From: an uncultured Anaerofilum sp.
Lineage (GTDB): Bacteria > Bacillota > Clostridia > Oscillospirales > Ruminococcaceae
Direction: 5' to 3'
Length of the DNA: 64,000 nt
NCBI GenBank assembly: GCA_944385935.1
Contig: CALWZC010000005.1
Location: 101,375 to 165,374 of the forward strand
The notes beneath the pieces were generated by a model. The model made no database searches and was not told where the DNA came from. It saw only the letters and a program-made list of their open reading frames with translations. The position numbers and the translations under genes are program-made. Below, in pieces: positions 19,263-26,504 of this stretch (positions are counted from its first letter, which is position 1; every line of letters begins with the position of its first letter).

Positions 19263-21177
19263 AGCAAAAACTGCTGGTTTCTGTTTTGGAGTAGATAGAG
19301 CAGTAAAATTGACCTATGACCTTTTGGAAAAGGGAAATAAAATTGCCACATTGGGGCCACTGATTCATAATCCCCAATGTGTGGCGGATTTGGAAGCAAA
19401 GGGTGCGGTGACTGCCAATAGCCCCGAGGATATCCCCGAGGGATATGAAGTGATTATCCGTAGCCATGGTGTATCTGAGCAGGTGGAGCACCAACTGAAA
19501 CAAAAATGTAAAAAGGTGCATGACGCCACCTGTCCTTTTGTGGCAAAGATTCACCGTATTGCCAAACAGGCAGAAACAGAGGGAAAAACCTTGCTGGTGG
19601 CAGGCAATCCCCAACATCCAGAAGTGGAAGGAATTGTTGGTCACAGTGCTGGAGAAGTGTTTGTGTTTGAAAATTTGCAGCAGTTAGAGGAAATTTCTAC
19701 CCCAGAAATTTGGGAAAAAGGGGTTTTTGTAGTTGCACAAACCACTTTTCAGGTAACAAAATGGTTAGAATGTGCAGAGTTTATCAAAAAGGTATATACA
19801 AACGCAAAAATTTTTGATACAATATGTAATGCAACATTGGCGAGGCAGGAAGAGGCCGAGGAGTTGAGCCGTCGATGTGACCTTATGGTGATTATCGGTG
19901 GACATCATTCTTCTAATACCCAAAAGCTGGTGAGTGTTGCCCGGCAATTTACAAAGGCCATTGCAGTGGAAACTGCGGCGGAGTTGGATTTGCAACAGCT
20001 GAAAGGGCTGAAACGGGTGGGCGTTACCGCAGGGGCTTCCACGCCATCGTCTGTAATTGAGGAGGTACTTAACAGGATGAGCGATGTAATTCGTGAAGAG
20101 GAACTGAGCTTTGAGGAAATGATTAACAGCGATTCCATGAAGCCAGTTCGCGCTGGGGATATTGTGAAAGGAGTCGTGACCAGCATTCTGCCCAACGAAA
20201 TCCAGGTCGACATTGACGGCAAGCAAACCGGCATTGTGAAGTTCGACGATTTCACCGACGACGCCAGCGTACAGCTGAATGAGGCTGTAAAGGTGGGCGA
20301 GGAGCTGGAGCTGTATGTGCTGAATGTACGTGACCAGGAGGGCATCGCCAACCTGAGCCGCAAGAAGCTGGAAGAGAACAAGGGCCGTCAGGAAGTTCGT
20401 GAGGCTGCTGAGAACGGCACTGTTTTGGAAGGCACTGTCAGCGAAGTAAACAAGGGCGGTTTGGTTGTGAAGGTAAAGGGTGTGCGTGTATTCGTACCCG
20501 CTTCTCAAACTACTCTGCGTCGTAACGAGGACTACTCTGCACTGGACAAGCAGAAGGTGCAGCTGGTAATTAAGGAGTACAATCCTCCCCGCCGCATTGT
20601 AGGCTCTATCCGTGAGGTTTTGGCAGCAGAAGCTGATGCAAAGCGTGCAGCTTTCTGGGAGACCGTAGAGGAAGGCAAAACCTACACTGGTGTAGTAAAG
20701 AGCTTGACCAGCTATGGTGCATTTGTAGACATCGGTGGCGTGGATGGTTTGGTACACATCAGCGAGTTGAGCTGGAACCGTATCAAGCACCCCAGCGAGA
20801 TGCTGAGCGTTGGCGACACCATCGAAGTATATGTAAAATCTCTGGATAATGAGAACAAGAAGGTTTCCTTGGGCTACAAGAAGGCCGAGGACAATCCTTG
20901 GGAGAAGCTGAAGAATGAATATCCCATTGGCAGCGTGTTTACTGCTCCTGTAGTAAGCTTGACCAAGTTCGGTGCATTTGTTCGTATTCTGCCCGGCGTA
21001 GATGGCTTGGTTCACATCAGTGAGATTTCCAACGAGCGTGTTGAGAAGGTTCAGGATGCTTTGCAGGTTGGCGATGAAGTTCAGGTAAAATTGCTGGATG
21101 TTGATTTTGACAAAAAGCGCATTAGCCTGTCCATGAAGGCTGTTCAGGAGAACACCGAGGAAGCAACCGAAGAGTAA
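19249..21177 (+). CDS. ispH: IspH fused to ribosomal protein S1
   Basis: A 642-residue bifunctional protein. Residues 1-285 are 4-hydroxy-3-methylbut-2-enyl diphosphate reductase, the last step of the MEP isoprenoid pathway. Its cluster-binding Cys lie in AGFCFGV, DATCPFV and DTICNATL, with EVEGIVGH and ASTPSSVIEEV also seen. From about residue 302 come four S1 RNA-binding repeats, beginning AGDIVKGVV, NGTVLEGTV, EGKTYTGVV and IGSVFTAPV; the last two contain GVDGLVHISE. This fusion is known in Clostridia. Codon use changes near 20160 to that of highly expressed genes. The start at 19249 has AAAGGAG upstream, within plsC. Confidence 0.95.
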   Translation: MEIVKAKTAGFCFGVDRAVKLTYDLLEKGNKIATLGPLIHNPQCVADLEAKGAVTANSPEDIPEGYEVIIRSHGVSEQVEHQLKQKCKKVHDATCPFVAKIHRIAKQAETEGKTLLVAGNPQHPEVEGIVGHSAGEVFVFENLQQLEEISTPEIWEKGVFVVAQTTFQVTKWLECAEFIKKVYTNAKIFDTICNATLARQEEAEELSRRCDLMVIIGGHHSSNTQKLVSVARQFTKAIAVETAAELDLQQLKGLKRVGVTAGASTPSSVIEEVLNRMSDVIREEELSFEEMINSDSMKPVRAGDIVKGVVTSILPNEIQVDIDGKQTGIVKFDDFTDDASVQLNEAVKVGEELELYVLNVRDQEGIANLSRKKLEENKGRQEVREAAENGTVLEGTVSEVNKGGLVVKVKGVRVFVPASQTTLRRNEDYSALDKQKVQLVIKEYNPPRRIVGSIREVLAAEADAKRAAFWETVEEGKTYTGVVKSLTSYGAFVDIGGVDGLVHISELSWNRIKHPSEMLSVGDTIEVYVKSLDNENKKVSLGYKKAEDNPWEKLKNEYPIGSVFTAPVVSLTKFGAFVRILPGVDGLVHISEISNERVEKVQDALQVGDEVQVKLLDVDFDKKRISLSMKAVQENTEEATEE

Positions 21178-21189
21178 TTCTGTGGTAAA

Positions 21190-21226
21190 AACTCCCTGTG
21201 CATTTTGGTGCACAGGGAGTTTTTTT
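21190..21226 (+). terminator. Terminator after ispH-S1
   Basis: AACTCCCTGTGCA and TGCACAGGGAGTT form a perfect 13-base-pair stem followed by TTTTTT. Confidence 0.95.
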
Positions 21227-21248
21227 GTGCATTTTTCCAAGAAAAAGG

Positions 21249-21277
21249 TTGTAAAAAAAATAAAAAAAGGGTATGAT
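21249..21277 (+). promoter_or_regulatory. Promoter of the FMN-binding lipoprotein operon
   Basis: TTGTAA and TATGAT are 17 bases apart. The in-frame ATG at 21273 lies inside the -10 box, which argues that translation begins further down, at 21351. Confidence 0.55.
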
Positions 21278-21350
21278 AAAAAAGAAGCCAAAAATGGGGC
21301 TGGTGAAAAAAGCAGAACCATGGCTTTTTATAAAAAGAGGAGTGAAGTTC

Positions 21351-21728
21351 TTGAGCATAAAAAAACAAGGGCTGACCGCAGCCCTGCTTTCTGTGGGAGT
21401 TTTGGCAATCAGTTTGGGAAGTTGTATGGCACCTTTGATTCCTACCCAGCAGGTGACCTATACAGACGGAACCTACCGTGGTACAGCTGCGGGCATGATG
21501 GGAGATGTTACTGTAGAAGTAGTGGTAAAAGACCATGCAATTTCTTCTATTGTATTAAAAGAACATAAAGAAACAGATGGAATTTATCAAAAAGCAGAGC
21601 AGGGAGTAATTGCAAGCATTTTGGAAAATCAGAGCACAGAAGTGGATGCCGTTTCTGGTGCAACAAAAACTTCTAATGCAATTATGAAAGCTGTGGAAGA
21701 TGCATTGAAAGATGCTGCAAAGGCATAA
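21351..21728 (+). CDS. FMN-binding domain lipoprotein
   Basis: A 125-residue exported protein. With the TTG start at 21351 (AGAGGAG eight bases ahead) the N-terminus is a lipoprotein signal ending in the lipobox LGSC, with Cys25 as the lipid-attachment site. The rest is an FMN_bind domain: TYTDGTYRGTAAG, VTVEVVVKDHAISSIVLKEHKET, and VDAVSGATKTSNAIMKAVEDAL; the SGATxTS motif is where flavin is attached covalently in related proteins (NqrC, RnfG). It could carry electrons at the outer face of the membrane, as in extracellular electron-transfer systems, but no other such genes are adjacent. Confidence 0.85.
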   Translation: MSIKKQGLTAALLSVGVLAISLGSCMAPLIPTQQVTYTDGTYRGTAAGMMGDVTVEVVVKDHAISSIVLKEHKETDGIYQKAEQGVIASILENQSTEVDAVSGATKTSNAIMKAVEDALKDAAKA

Positions 21729-21744
21729 TAACTTGGAGGGTACT

Positions 21745-21876
21745 ATGAAAAAAGGAATGTCTGTTGCTGCTTTAACCCTTGGAATTGTGGGAGCAGTAGT
21801 ATCTATTTGTGGAATTGTTTTGGCAGGAGTGTCTCTGGGTAAGTGTGAGAACCATAAGAAAGGAAAAATTGTATGA
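21745..21876 (+). CDS. 43-residue single-pass membrane peptide
   Basis: ATG at 21745 follows a TTGGAGGG site. The peptide is MKKGMSV, a hydrophobic helix of about 26 residues, then a basic tail with KCENHKKGKIV. The stop codon overlaps the deoC start (ATGA), which supports it as a genuine coupled gene. Two Cys residues lie in the helix and the tail. I do not recognise the family. Confidence 0.7.
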   Translation: MKKGMSVAALTLGIVGAVVSICGIVLAGVSLGKCENHKKGKIV

Positions 21877-22541
21877 CTCGACAAGAAATTTTGGCAACCG
21901 TAGACCATACTCTATTAAAACCTGAAGCAACATGGGAAGATATTCAACGCATTTGTGATGAAGCAGTGGAAAATCATACAGCTTCTATCTGTATTAATCC
22001 CAGCTATATCAAGCAGGCAGTAGAATATTTGCAGGGGCGTGTGCCTGTATGCACAGTGATTGGTTTTCCTTTGGGAGCAAATACTACCGCTGTGAAAGTC
22101 TTTGAAGCAGAACAAGCCATTGCCGATGGCGCACAAGAAATTGATATGGTTATCAATATTGGTGCTCTGAAGTCGGGTAATGTGGAATTGGTAGAAAAAG
22201 AAATTGCAGCTATCAAAAAAGCCATTGGAAACCACATTTTAAAGGTAATTATAGAAACTTGCTTGCTGACAGAGCAAGAAAAAGAATTGATGTGTGAGGT
22301 AGTTTGCCGAGCAGGTGCAGATTACATTAAAACATCTACTGGATTTTCCACAGCAGGTGCAACCTTTGCAGATATTGAGCTTTTTGCAAGATGTGTAAAA
22401 GGACGTTGCAAAATCAAGGCAGCAGGGGGAATCCGTACAGTGGAGGACATGGAGAAGTTTATTTCTCTAGGAGCCAGCCGTTTGGGAACATCCAGTGCTA
22501 TCAAAATTTTAAATCAGGAAAAAACAGAGTCAAGTTATTGA
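21873..22541 (+). CDS. deoC: Deoxyribose-phosphate aldolase
   Basis: DeoC splits 2-deoxyribose-5-phosphate into glyceraldehyde-3-phosphate and acetaldehyde in deoxynucleoside catabolism. The 222-residue TIM-barrel protein has the start DHTLLKPEAT, VIGFPLGAN, the Schiff-base Lys in YIKTSTGFSTAGAT, and the second Lys in KIKAAGGIRT. deoB, the preceding step in the pathway, is on the opposite strand at 43.1-44.3 kb, so the pathway is split within this window. Confidence 0.97.
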   Translation: MTRQEILATVDHTLLKPEATWEDIQRICDEAVENHTASICINPSYIKQAVEYLQGRVPVCTVIGFPLGANTTAVKVFEAEQAIADGAQEIDMVINIGALKSGNVELVEKEIAAIKKAIGNHILKVIIETCLLTEQEKELMCEVVCRAGADYIKTSTGFSTAGATFADIELFARCVKGRCKIKAAGGIRTVEDMEKFISLGASRLGTSSAIKILNQEKTESSY

Positions 22542-22548
22542 GTTTTTG

Positions 22549-22580
22549 CTGCCCAAATCGCTGGTTTGGGCAGTTTTTTT
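22549..22580 (+). terminator. Terminator after deoC
   Basis: CTGCCCAAA and TTTGGGCAG form a perfect nine-base-pair stem with a seven-base loop and a TTTTTTT tail. Confidence 0.93.
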
Positions 22581-22608
22581 GTGGAAAGAGGAAAAAATAG
22601 GACAGTTC

Positions 22609-22637
22609 TTGAAAGTGGAAAAATAACATGCTATAAT
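22609..22637 (+). promoter_or_regulatory. Promoter of the Wzz/BY-kinase operon
   Basis: TTGAAA and TATAAT are 17 bases apart. A leader of about 120 bases separates it from the first gene. Confidence 0.75.
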
Positions 22638-22765
22638 AGGGAAGATAACATAAAAAATAGGTCATATTTTGTCTTTTTTTACAAAATCTATTGTGAAGAG
22701 AATGAAAATGTGATAGAATGCCGCTTGAATTGTTGGCAGCAACTTAGACTCAGGAGGAATTAGCG

Positions 22766-23458
22766 TTGGAACAGCAGTACGAAACCATTGACCTACGAGA
22801 AATTTTTTCGATTCTCAAAAATAACATTTTGATTATTATTGCTAGTGCAGCTTTGTGTGGGTTAATTGGAATGTTGATTACTGTTTTTGTGATTACCCCA
22901 AAATATGAAGCGGATGGAATGTTGATTGTCAACAACCGCAGCGATGCAAGTACAGTTGTTACTTCCGATAATATTAACTCTGCAAAAAACTTGGTAAGCA
23001 CCTATTCGGTTGTGTTGAAGAGTGAAAGCGTGCTGGCTGGAGTAATTGAAACTTTAGGAATTGGCGATGTATATACTCCTTCTGGACTTGCTAGTAAATT
23101 AAGCATTCAGGCTGTGGACCAATCTCAGGTTATGCGTCTTTCCATTACTGACGAAAATCCTGAACGTGCACAAGCCATCATTGCAGAGGTTATGCGGATT
23201 GCAGCCCCTGTTTTGACAGAAACAGTAGAAGCTGGTTCTGTAAAGGTGGTTTCGGAAGCCAATGTTACCAGCTATCCTGTGTCTCCCAACAAAATTATGA
23301 ATACAGCAATCGCTGTACTGGTGGGAATTGTGTTGGCAGTAGGCTATGCCTTTTTAAAGGAGATGCTTAACAATACCTTTGTAACAGATAGTGATGTTAC
23401 CAAACATTTGGGTCTGACTGTGCTGGGAGTAATCCCCCGCATTACCATAGAGGAGTAA
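22766..23458 (+). CDS. Wzz-family polysaccharide co-polymerase / BY-kinase modulator
   Basis: A 230-residue membrane protein of the CapA/YveK/CpsC type. Two membrane segments (about 18-43 and 178-200) flank an extracytoplasmic domain, and a Pro-containing stretch SYPVSPNKIMNTAIA precedes the second segment, as in Wzz proteins. Such proteins set chain length of capsule or exopolysaccharide and activate the partner tyrosine kinase through their cytoplasmic tail. Translation starts at TTG 22766, nine bases after AGGAGG. The kinase gene follows after six bases. Confidence 0.9.
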   Translation: MEQQYETIDLREIFSILKNNILIIIASAALCGLIGMLITVFVITPKYEADGMLIVNNRSDASTVVTSDNINSAKNLVSTYSVVLKSESVLAGVIETLGIGDVYTPSGLASKLSIQAVDQSQVMRLSITDENPERAQAIIAEVMRIAAPVLTETVEAGSVKVVSEANVTSYPVSPNKIMNTAIAVLVGIVLAVGYAFLKEMLNNTFVTDSDVTKHLGLTVLGVIPRITIEE

Positions 23459-23464
23459 TGGAAG

Positions 23465-24199
23465 ATGAAAAAGCAAAAAAATGGTCAAATCAAAATCAAT
23501 CGAAAGTTTCAAATCATCTCCAAAAATGCTCCATTTCAGTATCAGGAAGCATATAAGTCTTTGCGTACAAACTTGAAGTTTGTTTCCTTGAATGGAGATT
23601 ATAAAAAAATTGTTATTACCAGTGCTATTCCTGGAGACGGAAAAAGCACAGTAGCAATCAATCTGGCAGTATCTATGGCAGAAGCAGGAAGCAAAGTGCT
23701 TCTGGTAGACTGCGACCTTCGTAAACCCATCCTTCACAAATATCTGCGTATTTCAAAAAGTTCCAGTGTGGGTTTGACAGGCGTTTTGTCTGGTGCTGCT
23801 AAACTAGAAGATGCCATTGTACGTTTCAGCGATATTGGAATCCATGTGCTTACTGCGGGAGCAATTCCTCCCAACCCTGCTGAGTTAATGGGTGGCCCCA
23901 AAATGCAGGCGTTAATCAAAGACATGGAAAAAATGTATGACATTATTTTGTTTGATACTCCGCCTGTGTCCGTGGTAACAGATGCGGCAGTTTTAAGTCA
24001 ATTTACAGATGGTACCATTATGGTAATTCGCCAGAAACATGCTACCATTGAACAGGCACAGCTTGCAAAACGCAATCTGGAAACCGTTAAGGCCAATTTA
24101 ATTGGTGTTATTATGAATGACTTTGACATGAAGTCTACCAATCGAGAGAGTGGATACTATTATAGCTATTATTATGATTATAGTAGTAAGAATGAATAA
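23465..24199 (+). CDS. Bacterial tyrosine kinase, CpsD/CapB family
   Basis: A 244-residue BY-kinase. Walker A is PGDGKSTVAINL, Walker A-prime is VLLVDCDLRKPILHK, and Walker B is IILFDTPPVSVVTDA. The C-terminus holds the autophosphorylation cluster YYYSYYYDY (eight Tyr in nine residues), typical of CpsD/YwqD. It needs the adjacent Wzz-type protein for activity and is reversed by the phosphatase encoded next. Such kinases regulate capsule or exopolysaccharide export and also other proteins. Confidence 0.94.
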   Translation: MKKQKNGQIKINRKFQIISKNAPFQYQEAYKSLRTNLKFVSLNGDYKKIVITSAIPGDGKSTVAINLAVSMAEAGSKVLLVDCDLRKPILHKYLRISKSSSVGLTGVLSGAAKLEDAIVRFSDIGIHVLTAGAIPPNPAELMGGPKMQALIKDMEKMYDIILFDTPPVSVVTDAAVLSQFTDGTIMVIRQKHATIEQAQLAKRNLETVKANLIGVIMNDFDMKSTNRESGYYYSYYYDYSSKNE

Positions 24200-24221
24200 A
24201 ATGTAAAGGGGGTAAAGCCAG

Positions 24222-24980
24222 ATGATTGATATGCACAGCCATATATTGCCGGGTATTGATGATGGCGCAAAAAATCTGGAAGTTTCCCTACAGTTAATTG
24301 AAAAGAATCTAAGGGATGGCGTTAGAACTATCTGTTTGACCCCTCATTTTAACTTTGAAAAGCAAACCATCGAGCAATTTTTAGAGGAAAGACAAAAGTC
24401 CTACGAGCTATTGAAAACAGCTGTTGAAGAAAAAGGATGGAATATACAATTTATTTTAGGTGCAGAGGTGGCATTTTCTACCGAGTTGGCAGACCAATCC
24501 GGTGTAGAACGGCTCTGTTACGGAAATAGCAAATGTATGCTGGTAGAATTGCCTGTGACATATCTGCCCAAGTGGACATCTGAGGTATTGGATGAACTGC
24601 AAGTACAGGGAATTACCCCGCTGCTTGCCCATGTGGAACGGTACAGCTATTTTCAGTCTGAGCCACAAAAATTATATGACTTGTTGGAAGATGGATGTTA
24701 TGCTCAAGTAAATGCAACAAGTATTGTGAAACACAAAAACGCTCAAAAGCTGATTTTTTTGTTGATGAAACATGGTATGGTGCATTGTATGGGTTCGGAT
24801 ACACATTCTTTAGAAAAACGTCCTCCCATGTTAAAGCAAGCACAGGAGATTGTTGCTCGTAAGATGGGAAATGAGTATGTAGAATCTCTACACAAAAATG
24901 GAGAATCTTTGGCCACAAAAGGTAAAGCAAAGGTTGGCCCAATCCGCCCCATTCGGTCAGTATTTGGTTATTTCTTTTAA
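24222..24980 (+). CDS. PHP-family tyrosine-protein phosphatase CpsB/CapC
   Basis: A 252-residue metal-dependent phosphatase that removes phosphate from BY-kinase tyrosine clusters. The metal-binding motifs are MIDMHSHILPGIDDGAKN at the start, TPHF, the LGAEVAF Glu, LLAHVERY and GSDTHSLEKRPP. GGGGG precedes the ATG. The module Wzz-kinase-phosphatase is complete, yet no flippase, polymerase or sugar transferase genes adjoin; the next gene encodes a surface protein. Confidence 0.94.
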   Translation: MIDMHSHILPGIDDGAKNLEVSLQLIEKNLRDGVRTICLTPHFNFEKQTIEQFLEERQKSYELLKTAVEEKGWNIQFILGAEVAFSTELADQSGVERLCYGNSKCMLVELPVTYLPKWTSEVLDELQVQGITPLLAHVERYSYFQSEPQKLYDLLEDGCYAQVNATSIVKHKNAQKLIFLLMKHGMVHCMGSDTHSLEKRPPMLKQAQEIVARKMGNEYVESLHKNGESLATKGKAKVGPIRPIRSVFGYFF

Positions 24981-25090
24981 AAACATATAGAGTGGGCTGT
25001 CAAAATATACAAATATTTTTCCACAATCCATGGAAATGTTTTTTTTATATAAAATTTAAAATACTGCTTTTCTTTTGAAGAAAAATGTAG

Positions 25091-25163
25091 TATAATTACT
25101 AAAAAGTTTTTATAGACTTTTTAGGGTTCGTTAAGGTAGAGTCTTTCTGGACAACCAGAGAGA
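25091..25163 (+). promoter_or_regulatory. -10 box and structured leader of the surface protein gene
   Basis: TATAAT at 25091 is followed at once by a perfect inverted repeat, CTAAAAAGT (25099-25107) and ACTTTTTAG (25116-25124). A second hairpin, TCTTTCTGG (25142-25150) and CCAGAGAGA (25155-25163) with an ACAA loop, comes after it. I found no good -35. The leader is about 105 bases and may protect a very abundant message, or the first repeat may be an operator. Confidence 0.55.
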
Positions 25164-25203
25164 TTTTATAAAAATTATTTAATTCCGACAGGAGGAAAAA
25201 CCA

Positions 25204-25803
25204 ATGAAAAAGTTTGTATCCGCAATCGCAGCATTGGCAGTTGTTGGCGCAATGGCAGTTCCTGCTATGGCAGCTACCAACAACGAAGTTATCGCTGCAG
25301 TAAAAGCAGCTGGCGCAACCGCAGACCAAGTAACTGCTGCTGAGACCTATCTGAACACCGTTAAGCTGAGCGAGTCCACTCTGGACACCGTTGTAGCTAA
25401 CGTAAATGCAGGTGCAGCTCAGAAGGCAGCTGGCAACTGGACTGCTGCTAAGGCAAATGCAGAGGCAGCTATCGGTGCTATCAACGCTGACCCCGCTGCT
25501 GCTAACCACAAGGTTACCCTGAGTGTTACCTCTTTTGGTGATGTTCAGACTGTTGCTATCGTTAGCAACATCGCAACCGCAGGTGCTGACGTAAATGTTA
25601 AGACCAACCAGGTTGCTGGTGTTAACCAGTTGAATGGCACTCAGAGCGGTGGTTCTACCGGTTCCGCTGGTTCTACCGGTGTTATCAAGGCTACTGGCGC
25701 AAACATGAACATGACCGCAGTTGTTGGTGCAGCTCTGGCTATGGTTGCATCTATGGGCACTGCTGTTGTATATGGCGTAAAGAAAGGCCTGCTGGCTAAA
25801 TAA
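25204..25803 (+). CDS. Ala-rich secreted surface protein with sortase-like signal
   Basis: A 199-residue protein. A Sec signal spans residues 1-23, cleaved after AMA. The mature part is Ala/Asn/Val-rich, with a helical N-terminal half (TAAETYLNTVKLSEST, NWTAAKANAEAAIGAINADP) and a probable beta half (HKVTLSVTSFGDVQTVAI). A Gly/Ser linker GGSTGSAGSTG leads to IKATG at residues 161-165, a hydrophobic segment (about 171-190) and a short basic end (KKGLLAK). This is a cell-wall sorting signal layout with a non-canonical motif. A sortase gene follows after 24 bases. AGGAGG precedes the ATG, and codons are those of highly expressed genes. I do not recognise the family. Confidence 0.85.
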   Translation: MKKFVSAIAALAVVGAMAVPAMAATNNEVIAAVKAAGATADQVTAAETYLNTVKLSESTLDTVVANVNAGAAQKAAGNWTAAKANAEAAIGAINADPAAANHKVTLSVTSFGDVQTVAIVSNIATAGADVNVKTNQVAGVNQLNGTQSGGSTGSAGSTGVIKATGANMNMTAVVGAALAMVASMGTAVVYGVKKGLLAK

Positions 25804-25810
25804 TTTAGCC
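25794..25810 (+). repeat. Perfect hairpin straddling the surface-protein stop codon
   Basis: GGCTAAA, the stop codon TAA as loop, and TTTAGCC form a seven-base-pair hairpin. No T-run follows, so it is not a classical terminator. It may mark RNA processing or slow degradation between the surface protein and the sortase. Confidence 0.6.
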
Positions 25811-25827
25811 GTTGCAACGAAGGCGAA

Positions 25828-26493
25828 ATGAATCGCGTTCACAGTCGGAGGAGCTATATAGCTCTTCCGATTCTTTTTTCTATTTTGACGGCGGGCATTT
25901 TGTATGCTACAGTTTGGCCAACTGTACAGCCGTACTATGATATGCTGTCTTTGCTATTGGTCAGCGAAGAAAAACAGGAATATGATGGTGTCAACTTGAT
26001 GGAGCAGATTGCAGCAGGAGAAAATCTTGCCAATCAGGAGCATATTTCCATCAGTGACATTCAACTTCCCAAAGAAGGTGACCAATACGGACAAATTACC
26101 ATTGAGGGAACATCTGTGGATGCCCCTGTATTCTATGGTGATTCACCTAAACAGTTGAACCAAGGTGTAGGTACATATTCCTATGGTTATCTGCCAGGAC
26201 AACAGCGCACTATTTTGATGGCAGCCCATACCAACACATGGTTTTCAGATTTGGGTTCTGCAGAAATTGGTTCTATCATTACTGTAAAAACCCATTATGG
26301 CACTTATGAATATAAGATTGTAGATACACAAGTAAAAGATTACCAAGATACTACCGCATATGATTTTTCCCGCACCGATGAAAACATTATTTTGTACACT
26401 TGCTATCCATTTGGAACCATCGGGTTTACTACCGAGAGGTATTTTGTATACGGTGAATATGTTTCTGGGCCAATTTGGGTTCCGGCAGACTAA
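25828..26493 (+). CDS. Sortase, class D-like
   Basis: Sortases are membrane cysteine transpeptidases that attach surface proteins to the cell wall. The 221-residue protein has one N-terminal membrane segment (about 10-30) and the sortase beta-barrel (GQITIEGTSVDAPVFYGD...). The catalytic residues are all present: His134 in MAAHTNTWF, Cys192 in LYTCYPFG and Arg204 in TERYFVYGE. Its gene is directly downstream of a single candidate substrate gene, which suggests a dedicated pair. The class is inferred from LYTCYP and length; class B is less likely. Confidence 0.9.
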   Translation: MNRVHSRRSYIALPILFSILTAGILYATVWPTVQPYYDMLSLLLVSEEKQEYDGVNLMEQIAAGENLANQEHISISDIQLPKEGDQYGQITIEGTSVDAPVFYGDSPKQLNQGVGTYSYGYLPGQQRTILMAAHTNTWFSDLGSAEIGSIITVKTHYGTYEYKIVDTQVKDYQDTTAYDFSRTDENIILYTCYPFGTIGFTTERYFVYGEYVSGPIWVPAD

Positions 26494-26504
26494 GGAGAAA
26501 AAAT

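Noticed and set aside
19765..21321. 518-codon open frame on the minus strand
   Set aside because: It is a mirror of the strongly codon-biased S1 half of the IspH-S1 gene, has no ribosome site and reads as Tyr/His/Leu/Asn-rich low-sense sequence.
25621..25680. Repeated GGTTCTACCGGT as a possible mobile or CRISPR-like repeat
   Set aside because: It encodes the Gly/Ser/Thr linker of the surface protein; only two or three short copies in frame.
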